Origin: Chloroflexota bacterium
Lineage (GTDB): Bacteria; Chloroflexota; Anaerolineae; Anaerolineales; UBA4823
Reading direction: 5' to 3'
NCBI GenBank assembly: GCA_012516075.1
Contig: JAAYXE010000159.1
Coordinates: forward strand, 1 to 64,000
Length of the DNA stretch: 64,000 nt
Position numbers and translations under genes: made by a program. Under the pieces are notes generated by a model. That model saw only the letters and a program-made list of their open reading frames with translations, did no database searches and was not told where the DNA came from. This document shows positions 33,686-43,748 of the stretch, piece by piece. Each line of letters begins with the position of its first letter. The stretch's first letter is position 1.

Positions 33686-34858
33686 ATGGTCTTTAAACGT
33701 TCTTTTTTTATAACTCTCGGGATCGTCAGCCTGCTGGTGTTGGCCTTCGGTGCAGGCTATTTTTTCCGCGATTACCGCTCTTCAGCCCTGGAACGCTTCA
33801 CCATTTTCGCCAGCGCCTATGAAATCCTTCAAAAGAACGGGCTGAAGGAAATCCCCACAGATGGTCCGGATATCGAATACGGCATGATCCGCGGCATGCT
33901 GGAAGCCTACGGAGATCCCTATACCATCTTCGTGGAGCCTACCAGACATGAGCTGGATACAAACGCCCTTCAGGGCAGCTACGGCGGTATCGGCGTGGAT
34001 TTAATGCAGGATTCCGAAGGCCGCTGGCTTCTCTACCCCTACCCGGACAGCCCGGCAGCCAGAGCAGGTGTCCTGGAGGGCGACTGGCTGGTAGCCGTGG
34101 ATGGCACGCAGATCCTGCCCGAAACATCGGCCGAGGAGCTGCAGTCCGCCATACGTGGGCCGGTCGGGCGGCGCATACGACTGACCATTGCCCATCTACC
34201 CGACACGTCACCCGTGGAGATCTCGATCCGCCGGGAGGAAATCGCCATCCCCTCGCTCACCTGGCGCCTGGATAGCGATGACCCCCGGGTGGGGATTATC
34301 GACATCAATCTGATCGCTGCCAGTACAACAAAAGAAATTCAGGATGCCGTAGAAGATCTTCAGAACCGTCAGGCCGCTTACTTTGTGCTGGATCTGCGCA
34401 GCAATCCCGGCGGGCTGCTGACTGCAGGCGTGGATATCGCCCGCCTCTTTCTCAAGGACGGAGTCATCATCCAGCAGCAGTACCGCGGCCGGGATGTCGA
34501 GACTTTCCGGGTGGAAAGGCCGGGACCGCTGTCAGATATTCCACTGGCCGTGCTGATCGACGGCAGCAGCGCCAGCGCCGCGGAAATTATTGCCGGTGCG
34601 TTACAGGCGCACAACCGGGCGATCCTGGTGGGCTCGCCGTCCTTCGGTAAGGATACAATCCAGCTCGTGTTCAACCTGCCCGACGATTCCAGCCTGCATG
34701 TCACCGCCGCGCAGTGGTGGATCCCCAATCTGGAATACTCCCTCAGCGAAAACGGCCTGCAGCCGGATATCCTGGTGACGCCGCCCTCCGTCGACTCGTC
34801 TCCCGGCCAGGATGATGTCCTCCAGGCGGCCGTAACAGCCTTAACACAGGAAAACTGA
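33686..34858 (+). CDS. C-terminal processing peptidase (S41, CtpA/Prc family)
   Basis: 390 residues from ATG 33686, which puts the membrane anchor (FFITLGIVSLLVLAFGAGYFF) at the very N-terminus; a GTG start at 33626 would add 20 unlike residues. A PDZ domain (YGGIGVDLMQDSEG to about 190) precedes the S41 core: VLDLRSNPGGLL, then the catalytic Ser in GSSASAAEIIAGAL and Lys in SPSFGKDTIQ. It is a periplasmic or cell-surface protease that trims C-termini. Confidence 0.9.
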   Translation: MVFKRSFFITLGIVSLLVLAFGAGYFFRDYRSSALERFTIFASAYEILQKNGLKEIPTDGPDIEYGMIRGMLEAYGDPYTIFVEPTRHELDTNALQGSYGGIGVDLMQDSEGRWLLYPYPDSPAARAGVLEGDWLVAVDGTQILPETSAEELQSAIRGPVGRRIRLTIAHLPDTSPVEISIRREEIAIPSLTWRLDSDDPRVGIIDINLIAASTTKEIQDAVEDLQNRQAAYFVLDLRSNPGGLLTAGVDIARLFLKDGVIIQQQYRGRDVETFRVERPGPLSDIPLAVLIDGSSASAAEIIAGALQAHNRAILVGSPSFGKDTIQLVFNLPDDSSLHVTAAQWWIPNLEYSLSENGLQPDILVTPPSVDSSPGQDDVLQAAVTALTQEN

Positions 34859-34865
34859 AGCGTAT

Positions 34866-35849
34866 ATGCAGCCCAGAAGAAACTACACGCACCCACAGCG
34901 TTATTCCGAACCCACACACCCGTGGACTGAAACGCGCATTAATGCTGTGCAGGAACCTTATTATGGTCCTTACCAGCCCCAGGATCCGATAGCCTATGCG
35001 TATCCCCGGCCGCGCCGGCGCGCGCGGCGGCTGGGATGCGGCTGTATCCCCCTGCTGCTGCTCGCCTGCCCGATGCTCATGTTGCTGGCCCTGTATTTCC
35101 TCTTCCCGTCACGCACCAACATCCTCGTCCTGGGCATCGACTACACCGACCCGAATAACGCCGTTGCACGCAGCGATACGATCATCCTCACCACCATCAA
35201 CCCCCTCCAGCCTTATGTGGGTATGCTTTCCATCCCCCGGGACCTGTGGGTCAGCATTCCCGGTTTTGGCGAAAACCGCATCAACACCGCCCATTTCTTC
35301 GCCGAAGCCCAGCAGGCTGGCAGCGGGCCAGCGCTGGCGATGCAGACGATAAGGCAGAACTTCGGGGTGGATGTCGATTATTACGTTCGCGTCCGCTTTG
35401 AGAGCGTGCGTGCCATTGTCAACGCCATGGGCGGGGTGACCATCGATATGCCCGAGCCAATGGCAGGCTACCCGGCCGGCAGACATCACCTCAACGGCAA
35501 CAAAGCGCTTGCCTTTGCTCGCAGCCGCGCTGGCGCCGACGATTTCTTCCGCATGGAGCACGGCCAGCTCCTGGTGAAATCCATGATCCGGCAGATGCTC
35601 AATCCGGTCACCTGGCCGCGCCTCCCGGCTGTCGCCCTGGCGACCCTTGATTCCATCGACACCAACGTACCAGTATGGCTCTGGCCGCGGCTGGGGCTGG
35701 CCCTGCTGCGTGCCGGCCCGGATGGCATCGACAGCCGCACGATCAACCGCAATATGGCTCAGGGGATCATCACGGACCAGGGCGCCAATGTCCTGCTCCC
35801 CAACTGGAATCTGATCAACCCCGTCCTGATGGAGATGTTCGGCCAGTAA
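34866..35849 (+). CDS. LytR-CpsA-Psr (LCP) family protein
   Basis: 327 residues. A Tyr/Pro-rich cytoplasmic leader and an Arg cluster (RPRRRARR) come before a single membrane helix at about 58-78. The LCP domain follows: ILVLGIDYTD, RSDTIILTTINP, SIPRDLWVSIPG and FARSRAGADDFFRMEHGQ, with the pyrophosphate-binding Arg and Asp. LCP enzymes transfer lipid-linked polymers to the cell wall or other acceptors. It lies 7 bases after the S41 protease gene, so both are cell-envelope genes of one operon. Confidence 0.92.
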   Translation: MQPRRNYTHPQRYSEPTHPWTETRINAVQEPYYGPYQPQDPIAYAYPRPRRRARRLGCGCIPLLLLACPMLMLLALYFLFPSRTNILVLGIDYTDPNNAVARSDTIILTTINPLQPYVGMLSIPRDLWVSIPGFGENRINTAHFFAEAQQAGSGPALAMQTIRQNFGVDVDYYVRVRFESVRAIVNAMGGVTIDMPEPMAGYPAGRHHLNGNKALAFARSRAGADDFFRMEHGQLLVKSMIRQMLNPVTWPRLPAVALATLDSIDTNVPVWLWPRLGLALLRAGPDGIDSRTINRNMAQGIITDQGANVLLPNWNLINPVLMEMFGQ

Positions 35850-35910
35850 AGTCAAGCATGCCTGGCAGTTTGTCCGGGGAACAGCGACTGGATATGTTAG
35901 AATTTCTGCG

Positions 35911-36363
35911 ATGAATGTAAAAATCGTTGCCCGCAACCGAAAAGCCGGCCATGAATATTTTTTGCTTGAGAAACTGGAAGCAGGCATTGCACTGCAGGGA
36001 AGCGAGATCAAATCGATCCGCGCTGGACAGGTGAGCCTCGCCGAGGCCTACGTCCGCGTGGACGGGGAAGAAGCCTGGCTGATGGACTGCCACATCGCGC
36101 CCTACGACCAGGCCAGCTACTTCAATCATGATCCGCGGCGCCCCCGAAAACTGCTGCTGCATAAAACAGAGATCCGCCGGCTGTGGAACGAAGTGCGCCA
36201 GAAAGGTGTCACGATCGTCCCCCTGCAAATCTATCTTAGGGACGGCCGGGCAAAAGTTGAAATCGCGGTGGCGAAAGGTAAGAAGCTCTACGATAAGCGC
36301 CAGGATATCGCCAGACGCGATGCCGAGCGCGAGATTGAGCGTAGTTTGAAGCGCCGCGGTTGA
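35911..36363 (+). CDS. smpB: SsrA-binding protein SmpB
   Basis: 150 residues, normal length. NRKAGHEYFLLEKLEAGIAL, GSEIKSIRAGQ, DCHIAPYDQAS and the basic C-terminal tail KGKKLYDKRQDIARRDAERE match the family. It delivers tmRNA (found at 62066-62463) to stalled ribosomes. Its stop overlaps a possible TTG start of the next gene. Confidence 0.97.
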   Translation: MNVKIVARNRKAGHEYFLLEKLEAGIALQGSEIKSIRAGQVSLAEAYVRVDGEEAWLMDCHIAPYDQASYFNHDPRRPRKLLLHKTEIRRLWNEVRQKGVTIVPLQIYLRDGRAKVEIAVAKGKKLYDKRQDIARRDAEREIERSLKRRG

Positions 36364-37187
36364 AATCCTACCTGAACAGGGACAGGCCTATTCAGACGCT
36401 CTCCAGACCTTCAACCATTGGCGGTATCAACCGCCTTCCCCCTTCAGAAAAACGGGATATCTACACGCGCATCATCCCTCCGCAGCTTCTGGAGCGTTTC
36501 AGCATTCAACTCGACGGAAGCGGCGAGCAGGGAGATTTCGAGCTGGTACTAAACGCACCGGACGGTAGTTCAAGCGCTGAGATGTCCCTTTACCACAAAA
36601 AAGGTTTCCCGGATCCGGTGCTGTACGGGCACATCACCGACACGCTCAGCGGCCAGATCCATATCCTGCTCTACATTCTCAATGACCCGGAATCGCCGCG
36701 CTTCCCCGTAGATCGCATGCCCGACGGCTCCCCCACACGCTTCGGCATCCTCCAGCGCAATATCCAGGCCGAGATAGAGGCCATGGAGTATGGTCTCTCT
36801 CCCGGCCAGGTTCGCCGCGGCCTGCGTATGCTGGGTGAGGCAATCCAATCCTTTGAGAGTTTTGTCAGCCACCTGGGGCATGACATTTACTTTGTAGAGC
36901 CGCTTTACTATCACAACGCTGTCATATTCGAGAAATACGGTTTTGCCTATACGAAAGGACGCAGGTTGATGGAGCGAATTCAGGCAGGTTTCTCTCCCAG
37001 CGGCGACCTCCTCGCCGCCCTGGACGGCTCTACGCCTTTCCGCTCGCCCAAAGCGGCCAACAGCATCCGCCTGCGCTCCTGGGCTATTCACGATGGTATC
37101 CTGGGTGAACCTTTCACCGGCGTGACCATGCACAAGCAGATAGGAAAATCCGCCGGTATCCAGACGTGTACAGGCTGCGACTGGTAA
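36360..37187 (+). CDS. Protein of unknown function (275 aa)
   Basis: I do not recognise the family. The frame begins at TTG 36360, overlapping the smpB stop; a later start is possible. Notable segments are MSLYHKKGFPDPVLYGHITDT, IHILLYILNDPESPRF, and DIYFVEPLYYHNAVIFEKYGFAYTKGR in the middle. That last pattern recalls acetyltransferase-like (GNAT) C-terminal segments (YHNAVIFEKYGF), but I would not assign it. No membrane segment is present. It ends with CTGCDW, and reads toward the prenol kinase-like gene. Confidence 0.72.
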   Translation: MKSYLNRDRPIQTLSRPSTIGGINRLPPSEKRDIYTRIIPPQLLERFSIQLDGSGEQGDFELVLNAPDGSSSAEMSLYHKKGFPDPVLYGHITDTLSGQIHILLYILNDPESPRFPVDRMPDGSPTRFGILQRNIQAEIEAMEYGLSPGQVRRGLRMLGEAIQSFESFVSHLGHDIYFVEPLYYHNAVIFEKYGFAYTKGRRLMERIQAGFSPSGDLLAALDGSTPFRSPKAANSIRLRSWAIHDGILGEPFTGVTMHKQIGKSAGIQTCTGCDW

Positions 37188-37220
37188 CTTATATATCCCG
37201 GTTTCTGCGTTCATCACGGT

Positions 37221-37937
37221 ATGCTTCAAAACAATTTCATTGCCCTCGTAGTAACCTTCATCTTGGCAGTTATCTGGCTGCGCATTAACGACTTCGCCGC
37301 CCACCGCGGCTGGATCAGCTCAGACATCAGCCGCAAACTCATCCATATCGGCACCGGTCCGCTGTTTGTGCTCTGCTGGCTGCTCTTCGATGACAGCCCT
37401 TCCGCCCGCTTTCTTGCGGCCCTGATCCCTCTGGCGATCACCATGCAGTTCCTCCTGGTCGGCCTGGGGGTGATCAGGGATGAAGCCGCCGTGAAGGCGA
37501 TGGCACGCAGCGGCGACCGGCGCGAGATCCTGCGCGGCCCCCTTTTTTACGGCATTGTCTTTGTGCTGCTCACCATTATTTACTGGAAAAACAGCCTGAT
37601 AGGGATAACGGCGCTGATGCTGCTCTGCGGCGGTGACGGGCTGGCGGATATCATCGGCCGCCGCTTCGGCCGGCTCGCCCTCCCCTGGAATTCCCAAAAG
37701 ACCTGGGCAGGCTCCATGGGTATGATCCTGGGCGGCTGGCTGTTTGCCGCGCTCATTCCGGTCGCCTACCTGGCCACAGGAGAAATCTCTGGCGTGTTTT
37801 CAGCCTTTCTCCCCGCCCTGACCATCATTGCGCTGGCAGGTGCAGCGGTGGAATCGCTGCCCACCGGTGACTACGATAACCTCACCGTTCCCCTGGCAGC
37901 CCTGCTGCTTGGGCATCTCTTGCTCCCCACAGTTTAG
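37221..37937 (+). CDS. Phytol/dolichol-kinase-like membrane protein
   Basis: 238 residues with about seven hydrophobic helices. SRKLIHIGTGP, CGGDGLADIIGRRFG and KTWAGSMGMILGG match the CDP-archaeol/phytol kinase (VTE5/SEC59) branch of the phosphatidate cytidylyltransferase superfamily. It would phosphorylate an isoprenoid alcohol using CTP, possibly linked to the prenyl synthase at 3976, but the substrate is unknown. Confidence 0.83.
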   Translation: MLQNNFIALVVTFILAVIWLRINDFAAHRGWISSDISRKLIHIGTGPLFVLCWLLFDDSPSARFLAALIPLAITMQFLLVGLGVIRDEAAVKAMARSGDRREILRGPLFYGIVFVLLTIIYWKNSLIGITALMLLCGGDGLADIIGRRFGRLALPWNSQKTWAGSMGMILGGWLFAALIPVAYLATGEISGVFSAFLPALTIIALAGAAVESLPTGDYDNLTVPLAALLLGHLLLPTV

Positions 37938-37948
37938 GAGGACATGGA

Positions 37949-39481
37949 ATGCTGCTGATCGATGGAGCTCACCTGACGATTGAAGACGTTGTCGCAGTAG
38001 CCCGCCAGGGCCGTCCGGTGGGGTTGGATCCGGCTGCGCGCCAGCGCATGCAGCGTGCCTATGAATGGGTGCAGGAGATCACAGCAGCCTCCCGGCCGGT
38101 TTACGGTGTCAACACCGGCTTTGGCATCTTCGCCGATCGCCGGATTCCGCCGGATGCGTCCGCTCTCCTCAGCCGCAATCTGATCCTCAGTCACGCGGTC
38201 GCCACCGGTCCGGATCTGCCCGAGGAGGTGGTGCGCGCGGCCATGCTCATCCGCGCCAACACCCTGGCCATCGGGAACTCGGGGGTCAGCCCGCAGGTTG
38301 TTGAGACTCTGCTCGAAATGCTCAACCGCGGTGTTACGCCTCTGGTACCGTCGCAGGGATCCCTGGGGTCATCCGGCGACCTGGCTCCCCTGTCGCATCT
38401 GGCGCTGGTGTTTACCACCGGCGAAGATGACCTCGAAGAGGAATCGGGCTGGGCCCTGTACCAGGGTGTGCGCATGACGGGAAAAGCAGCCATGCAGGCT
38501 GCCGGTATCCCCCGCCTGGTGCTGGGGCCCAAAGAAGGGTTGGCAGTGAATAACGGCGCGACCTTCTCAGCCGCTATCGCTGCCCTGGCCGTCTACGATT
38601 CCGCTCATTTACTCGAGGTCGCCGAGGTGTCTTTGGCCATGAGTCTGGAAGCCCTAATGGGCGTTTCCGACGCCTTCGACCCGCGCCTGCATGCCGCCCG
38701 CCGTCATCCCGGCCAGCAGAAAGTGGCGGAGCGGGTGCTCCGCCTGACACGCGGCAGCACGCTGCTGGATGCTTCCGGGCGCGTACAGGATGCCTACTCA
38801 CTGCGCTGTGCGCCACAGGTGCAGGGCGCCGCGCGTGATACGCTGGAACACGTCTGGCAGGTTGTCGAGCGTGAAATCAACGCTGTTACGGACAATCCTC
38901 TGCTCTTTGGCCCTGGTGAGGCGATCTCCGGCGGCAATTTCCACGGTGAACCGGTGGGGATGGCGATGGATTTTCTGGCCATCGCCATGGCTGAGGTCGG
39001 CGCGATCTCCGAACGCCGCATCTTCCGCCTGACCGACAGCAAGCTGAATCACGGTCTGCCTCCCATGCTCGTCGATAATCCCCAGGCTGCCGGGCTGAAT
39101 TCCGGCATGATGATGCCGCAGTACACAGCCGCTTCCCTGGTGCTCGAAAACCAGACACTGGCCAATCCCGACTCCGTCCACTCCCTGCCGACATCTGCCG
39201 AGCAGGAAGACCACAACGCAAACTCCATGACGGCTGCCCGCCATGCCCGCCAGGTGATCGAAAATACGGCTCACATCCTGGCGATCGAAGTCTACTGTGC
39301 GGCTCGCGCCCTGGATTTACGCTGCCGCCTCTCCCCGGGCTGTTCGCTCGGTTCGGGCGTATTACAGGCTTACCAGGCGGTGCGCAGCAGAGTCCCATAC
39401 CGTCCGGGAGACGCCTGGTGGGGGCCTGAAATCGAAAAGGTGCACCGCCTGATCCTTGAAAAGGCGTTCATTCCGGATTGA
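37949..39481 (+). CDS. hutH: Histidine ammonia-lyase (HutH-type aromatic amino acid lyase)
   Basis: 510 residues. YGVNTGFG holds the active-site Tyr, and the MIO cofactor motif at 141-143 reads Ser-Ser-Gly in GSSGDLAPLSH where most family members have Ala-Ser-Gly. HDNPLLF-like TDNPLLFGPG, SGGNFHGEPVGMAMD and EQEDHNANS are the other family landmarks. It eliminates ammonia from histidine to give urocanate. No other hut gene is adjacent. It starts 12 bases after the prenol kinase-like gene, with GGAGG before the ATG. Confidence 0.9.
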   Translation: MLLIDGAHLTIEDVVAVARQGRPVGLDPAARQRMQRAYEWVQEITAASRPVYGVNTGFGIFADRRIPPDASALLSRNLILSHAVATGPDLPEEVVRAAMLIRANTLAIGNSGVSPQVVETLLEMLNRGVTPLVPSQGSLGSSGDLAPLSHLALVFTTGEDDLEEESGWALYQGVRMTGKAAMQAAGIPRLVLGPKEGLAVNNGATFSAAIAALAVYDSAHLLEVAEVSLAMSLEALMGVSDAFDPRLHAARRHPGQQKVAERVLRLTRGSTLLDASGRVQDAYSLRCAPQVQGAARDTLEHVWQVVEREINAVTDNPLLFGPGEAISGGNFHGEPVGMAMDFLAIAMAEVGAISERRIFRLTDSKLNHGLPPMLVDNPQAAGLNSGMMMPQYTAASLVLENQTLANPDSVHSLPTSAEQEDHNANSMTAARHARQVIENTAHILAIEVYCAARALDLRCRLSPGCSLGSGVLQAYQAVRSRVPYRPGDAWWGPEIEKVHRLILEKAFIPD

Positions 39482-39556
39482 CCGCTTACCTTTGTCATCC
39501 AGTGGCTGTCCTTTTTCGCGTGTAAATCAGCAATTTTAATGGTCCATTCATACACG

Positions 39557-39584
39557 TTGACAGTTCACGCTTTTTCGCTATACT
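39557..39584 (+). promoter_or_regulatory. Promoter upstream of the S8 protease gene
   Basis: -35 TTGACA (39557-39562), 16-bp spacer, -10 TATACT (39579-39584). Predicted start near 39591, giving a leader of about 460 bases to the protease ATG at 40049. Confidence 0.75.
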
Positions 39585-40048
39585 TATTTTGTCTGACAGT
39601 GTTATCAGGGGGATGGTCGAGCAGACGAGGGGGGTGAAGTAATTCTGGGCCGCATCGCAATCCCGTTTTCGCAGCCTGATTACGCTTCCATCAAGATTTC
39701 ACTACACCTGAGCGTACATCGCCGTATGCAGCGCGGACGATTACGACGGCCATTTACTGCTGCACCGCCCGGCATTTCAGCCACTCTGGCAAATACTGTA
39801 CGCCAGAATCAGCGCAGCTGCAGGAAGCTCCGCCTCTGGGCACTACGCTTGAGGTGGAGGTGTTCGCGTTTTCCCTCTTCACAGGCAAAGAGGAGGTGAG
39901 GCACAAAGCAGACGATTTTCTACATTCGAATTCATATAGCACAGCAGCAGGAGGTGCGCCAGGCCTGATCACGATCGAAGGGGGAATTGAGGTTTGATGT
40001 TGTCCTTTCAGCGTGGAAAGGACTCGATCGATGTAAAGGAGAATCAAG
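39585..40048 (+). other. Long untranslated leader of the S8 protease gene, about 460 bp
   Basis: No convincing coding frame; a 114-codon minus frame at 39754-40098 overlaps the protease start and is discarded. GGGGG-rich stretches near 39608-39640 and a CCTCTT/AAGAGG hairpin (39874-39893) are seen. I do not match it to any riboswitch class I know (no TPP, cobalamin or c-di-GMP cores). It ends with AAAGGAG before ATG 40049. Confidence 0.5.
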
Positions 40049-43000
40049 ATGAAAAAAACTTCTATGTGGTGGCGCGTTCTCACCATTTTTGCGCTCACCG
40101 TTCTGGTATTGGGCCCTGCCGGCGCAGGACAGGGGGTTATCGCCGCCGGGACTTCACCAGCTCCGCTAAAGCAAACGGATCCCCCACCAGAATTTCAACT
40201 CGCCGACCAGCAGCTGCAGGTCTCTCAGGTTCAGGATGGAGTGAACCTGGAGGGGGCGGCCTTCACCAGTGACGGGCGAGTACTGGTGATCGTCGAGCTT
40301 GCTGAACCGCCCCTGGCGCTCTATTCGGGAGGAATCCGCAGTCTGGCCCCGACCAGCGTGGAGGCGACAGGCAGCACAAAACTGCAGGTCGACGCTCCGG
40401 CCGCCCAGGCCTATGTAAATTATCTGAGAGCCCGACAGGATGCCTTCATCGCATCCGCAGCCCAGATTTCATCCAATGTAACTGTAAACTTCACATACAG
40501 ACCGCCTTCAACGGGGTGGCCATCGCCATCGAACCCGACCGGGTGAATGAACTGCTGAAACTACCAGGCGTGCGCCGGGTGTACCCGGATCAAATCCAGA
40601 CCATAAAGCTAAATGCCAGTACACCGCTGATCAATGCTCCCGCCGCATGGGAAGTGCTCGGCGGGCAGGATCAGGCCGGTTCGGGCGTTTTTGTTGCCGT
40701 GATCGACTCGGGAATCTATCCCACCAACCCCATGTTTGCCGGCGACGGCTTTACAATGCCGTCCGGTTACCCACGCGGTTTCTGTGAGATCAACCCCAGC
40801 GATCCTGACTTTCAATGTACGAATAAACTGGTTGCTGCCCGTCACTATCCTCCTCCGATGGGCTCGATCAGCGTTCATCCTGAGGAAGTACTGACCTCAC
40901 CTCTGGATGTGGATGGTCATGGTTCCCATGTGGCAGGAATTGCAGCCGGCCGCCGGGTGACCATTGACACAAGCGACCCCTTCAACAACATCACGGTGCC
41001 TGAACCGGTAGAAATTTCCGGTGTGGCGCCGGGTGCTTATCTCATGGCCTATAAGGGCCTCTACCATACAACTTCCGGCAACGCCAGCGGCACCAACAGC
41101 ATGCTCCTGGGCGCCCTGAACGATGCTCTGGCGGATGGTGCCGATGTCGTCAACAATTCCTGGGGCGGCGGTCCGGGAGATCCGGCAACCAGTCCCTTCC
41201 TTTCTGCCATCCAGGCGTTGGTCGCCTCAAACGTGGTGGTTGTTTTCGCAGCGGGGAATGAAGGCCCGGGTGATGCCACAATTGGCTGCCCGAGCTGTGT
41301 TGAAGAAACGATCAGCGTGGCTGCCAGCACGACCACCAAACGCTATGTTAATGTGCTGAGTGTTACGGGCCCATCCGCCCCGGCGGAGCTGCAGAACCTG
41401 GAAATGCTGCCCGGCAGCGGTGGTGAGGTGCTGCTCACCGACCTGAACGCGCCGCTCCTCTATGCCGGTGAGGAGGATCCCGGAAACGAAGAGGGCTGCA
41501 GTGCCTTCCCTCCCGGTGCATTCGACGGCGCCATTGCCCTCATCTCGCGCGGCACCTGCGCATTCGTCGATAAGATCGATAACGCTGCAGATGCCGGAGC
41601 CGAAGCGGTAGTGATCTTCAACAACGCCGCAGATGAACTCATCAACATGAACACGGAAGGCACCACTATCCCGGCTTTCTTTATAAGCCAGACCAACGGC
41701 GAAAACCTCGTCGATTTCATCGAAGCCACAGCGGAGGAGGTCACAGCCATGATTCCGGCCAGCCCGGTCGAACAGGCTGTCGAACCGGATGTTATGGCCA
41801 GCTTCAGCTCTGTCGGCCCGAATTTTGACGGCGATATCCTTAAACCGGATATCACGGCCCCGGGCGTCGATATCCTTTCCGCTTACTCGCCGGTCCTGGA
41901 AGGGTACAACTTCCGCCAGGTGTCGGGAACCAGTCAGGCAACCCCCCATGTTTCCGGCGCGGCTGCCCTGATGCGTGCCCTGCACCCAACCTGGACCGTC
42001 GATCAGATCCGCACCGCCCTGGTCACCACAGCGGTCCAGACCCTCAGCATGCCCGAGGGTTCCGCCAGCTCCAATCCCACCCCCTTCAATATGGGTTCCG
42101 GAAGGCTGGATCTGGAGCGGGCGATCAATGCCGGGGTAACCTTCGATCACGCCTCATTCGCGGAGGATGAGTGTCTGCTGAGCTGCTCGTGGACGCGCCA
42201 GATCCGCAGTGTCAGCGACACAGAAACTACCTGGACGGCACATGTGATCGCGCCTGAAGGCGTGACCATCTCCGTAACGCCTTCGACCTTCACCCTGCCG
42301 CCAGGCCTGATCGGTGAGTTCACCGTGACGGTGGACGGACAGACGGTTTCTGAAGATGATTGGTTCCACGGCGCCATCATCTGGGAAGAGAGCACCGGAA
42401 CTCATCCGGATGCTTACATGCCGCTGTCGGTTAACTTCACTTCAGCTCAGGATGCCTCCGTGCTGACCAAGACGGCCGATGTGGACAGCGTGGAGCCGGG
42501 AGGCACCGTAACCTAAACCATCGAGCTCACCAACCCCTTCTCCATCGAAGAGACCTTCATCGTGCGTGATGTGCTCCCTGAGAACCTGACCTATGTTGAT
42601 GGGTCAGCCACCGGCGGCCTGACGTACGACGCGACAGAAAACGTTCTGGAAGCAGTGGTCACACTGGATCCGGCCTCACTGATGATCAGCGATGCAACCG
42701 GTGACAGTCCGGCAGGTTATTTACCATTAACCACTATCACACCGGGGCTTCCTCCCCTGCCGTGCAGCGCTGAATGTGACAGTGTGCTGATCGATCTGAA
42801 TGTACCGCCTTTCTTCTACAACGGTCAGATGTACACCTCGATCACCATGTCAGACGATGGTTACGCCGTGCCTGGCGGTACAGCTGCCAGCGAACCCTTC
42901 CCTGAGGTGCTGCCCAATCCGAACGAGCCGAACAATATGCTTGCCCCCTTCTGGACGGATATCGACATGGATGGGACAAGTCCCACAGACACCGGCGGCG

Positions 43001-43503
43001 GCAACTGGTATGCGAATGTCGTTACCGATGGTGTGTCTGACTTCACCGTTCTCGAGTGGCAGGATGTCCAGCGCTTCGAAGAAGACACGACCTCCTTCTC
43101 CTTCCAGATCTGGATCGAGGTGGGCACCAGCAATATCTGGTTTACCTACGGTCCGCTGACCGGCTCGCTGGATCCGGTAGTCGTGGGAGCCGAAAGTGAA
43201 GGCGGCGAGATCGGTGACACGTGGTACGCCAACATCGGCGGAACGGAGGAGGGGACGCCTGTTGCTGAAGGCGATGAGCTGGTAGTCGCTACAGAGCCTG
43301 GCGGCAGCGTCACATTCACTTTCGAGGCAACAGCGAGTGAGGATATCAGCCTGGGCACGCGCATCACGAACGTGGTCGAAGCCCGTGCTCAGACCATGAA
43401 CCAGACCTTCATCGCCTTTGCGGCTACGTTAATCGAGTACTCGATCAACTATCTCCCGTTGATCTTCAGAGATGCGCTTGTATCGGCTCCACCTGCACCA
43501 TAG
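40049..43503 (+). pseudogene. Secreted S8 subtilase gene with a frameshift and an in-frame stop
   Basis: Three frames make one protein of about 1150 residues. Segment 1 (40049-about 40500) is a signal peptide and an I9-like prodomain. A one-base loss near 40500 shifts the frame; the true frame continues as AFNGVAIAIEPDRVNELL. Segment 2 (to 42516) has the catalytic Asp in FVAVIDSGIY, His in VDGHGSHVAGIAAG, a PA domain, Ser in SGTSQATPHVSGAA and a beta domain; it ends at TAA in GTVT*TIELTNP, where a Tyr codon is expected. Segment 3 (to 43503) is a DUF11-type adhesion domain ending with YLPLIFRD. Upstream ribosome site AAAGGAG. It is either a decaying gene or carries base-call errors. Confidence 0.85.
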
Positions 43504-43527
43504 GCGCAGCCTGGTTCCATAACACGG

Positions 43528-43559
43528 GTCCCCGGCGGCGAACCGCCGGGGACTTTTTT
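43528..43559 (+). terminator. Strong intrinsic terminator after the S8 gene
   Basis: GTCCCCGGCGG (43528-43538), loop CGAA, CCGCCGGGGAC (43543-43553), then TTTTTT. Confidence 0.94.
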
Positions 43560-43662
43560 CTCTATGATGATCAAAGAGTAATAAAAAAAACAGAAACTGG
43601 AGGGTGCATTGCCAGGTTACAGTATTGTATATACAAACGACCTTTTTGGAATCACGCTTATA

Positions 43663-43691
43663 TTGACGAAACCACTTTATGTTGATAGAAT
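43663..43691 (+). promoter_or_regulatory. Promoter of the IscA-like gene
   Basis: -35 TTGACG (43663-43668), 17-bp spacer, -10 TAGAAT (43686-43691). The IscA ATG is 57 bases downstream, with AGGAGAGG as ribosome site. Confidence 0.78.
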
Positions 43692-43748
43692 TTATCAAAT
43701 TCTTTCACCGGGAATGCTATCGAGACACGCAAGGAGAGGTACATTATT

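Noticed and set aside
39608-39720. GGGGG-rich leader before the S8 gene as a known riboswitch
   Set aside because: I compared by eye with TPP, cobalamin and c-di-GMP cores and found no match; kept only as an unknown leader.
39754-40098. Minus-strand frame of 114 codons overlapping the S8 protease start
   Set aside because: Overlaps the signal peptide of a real gene on the other strand and lacks a start signal.
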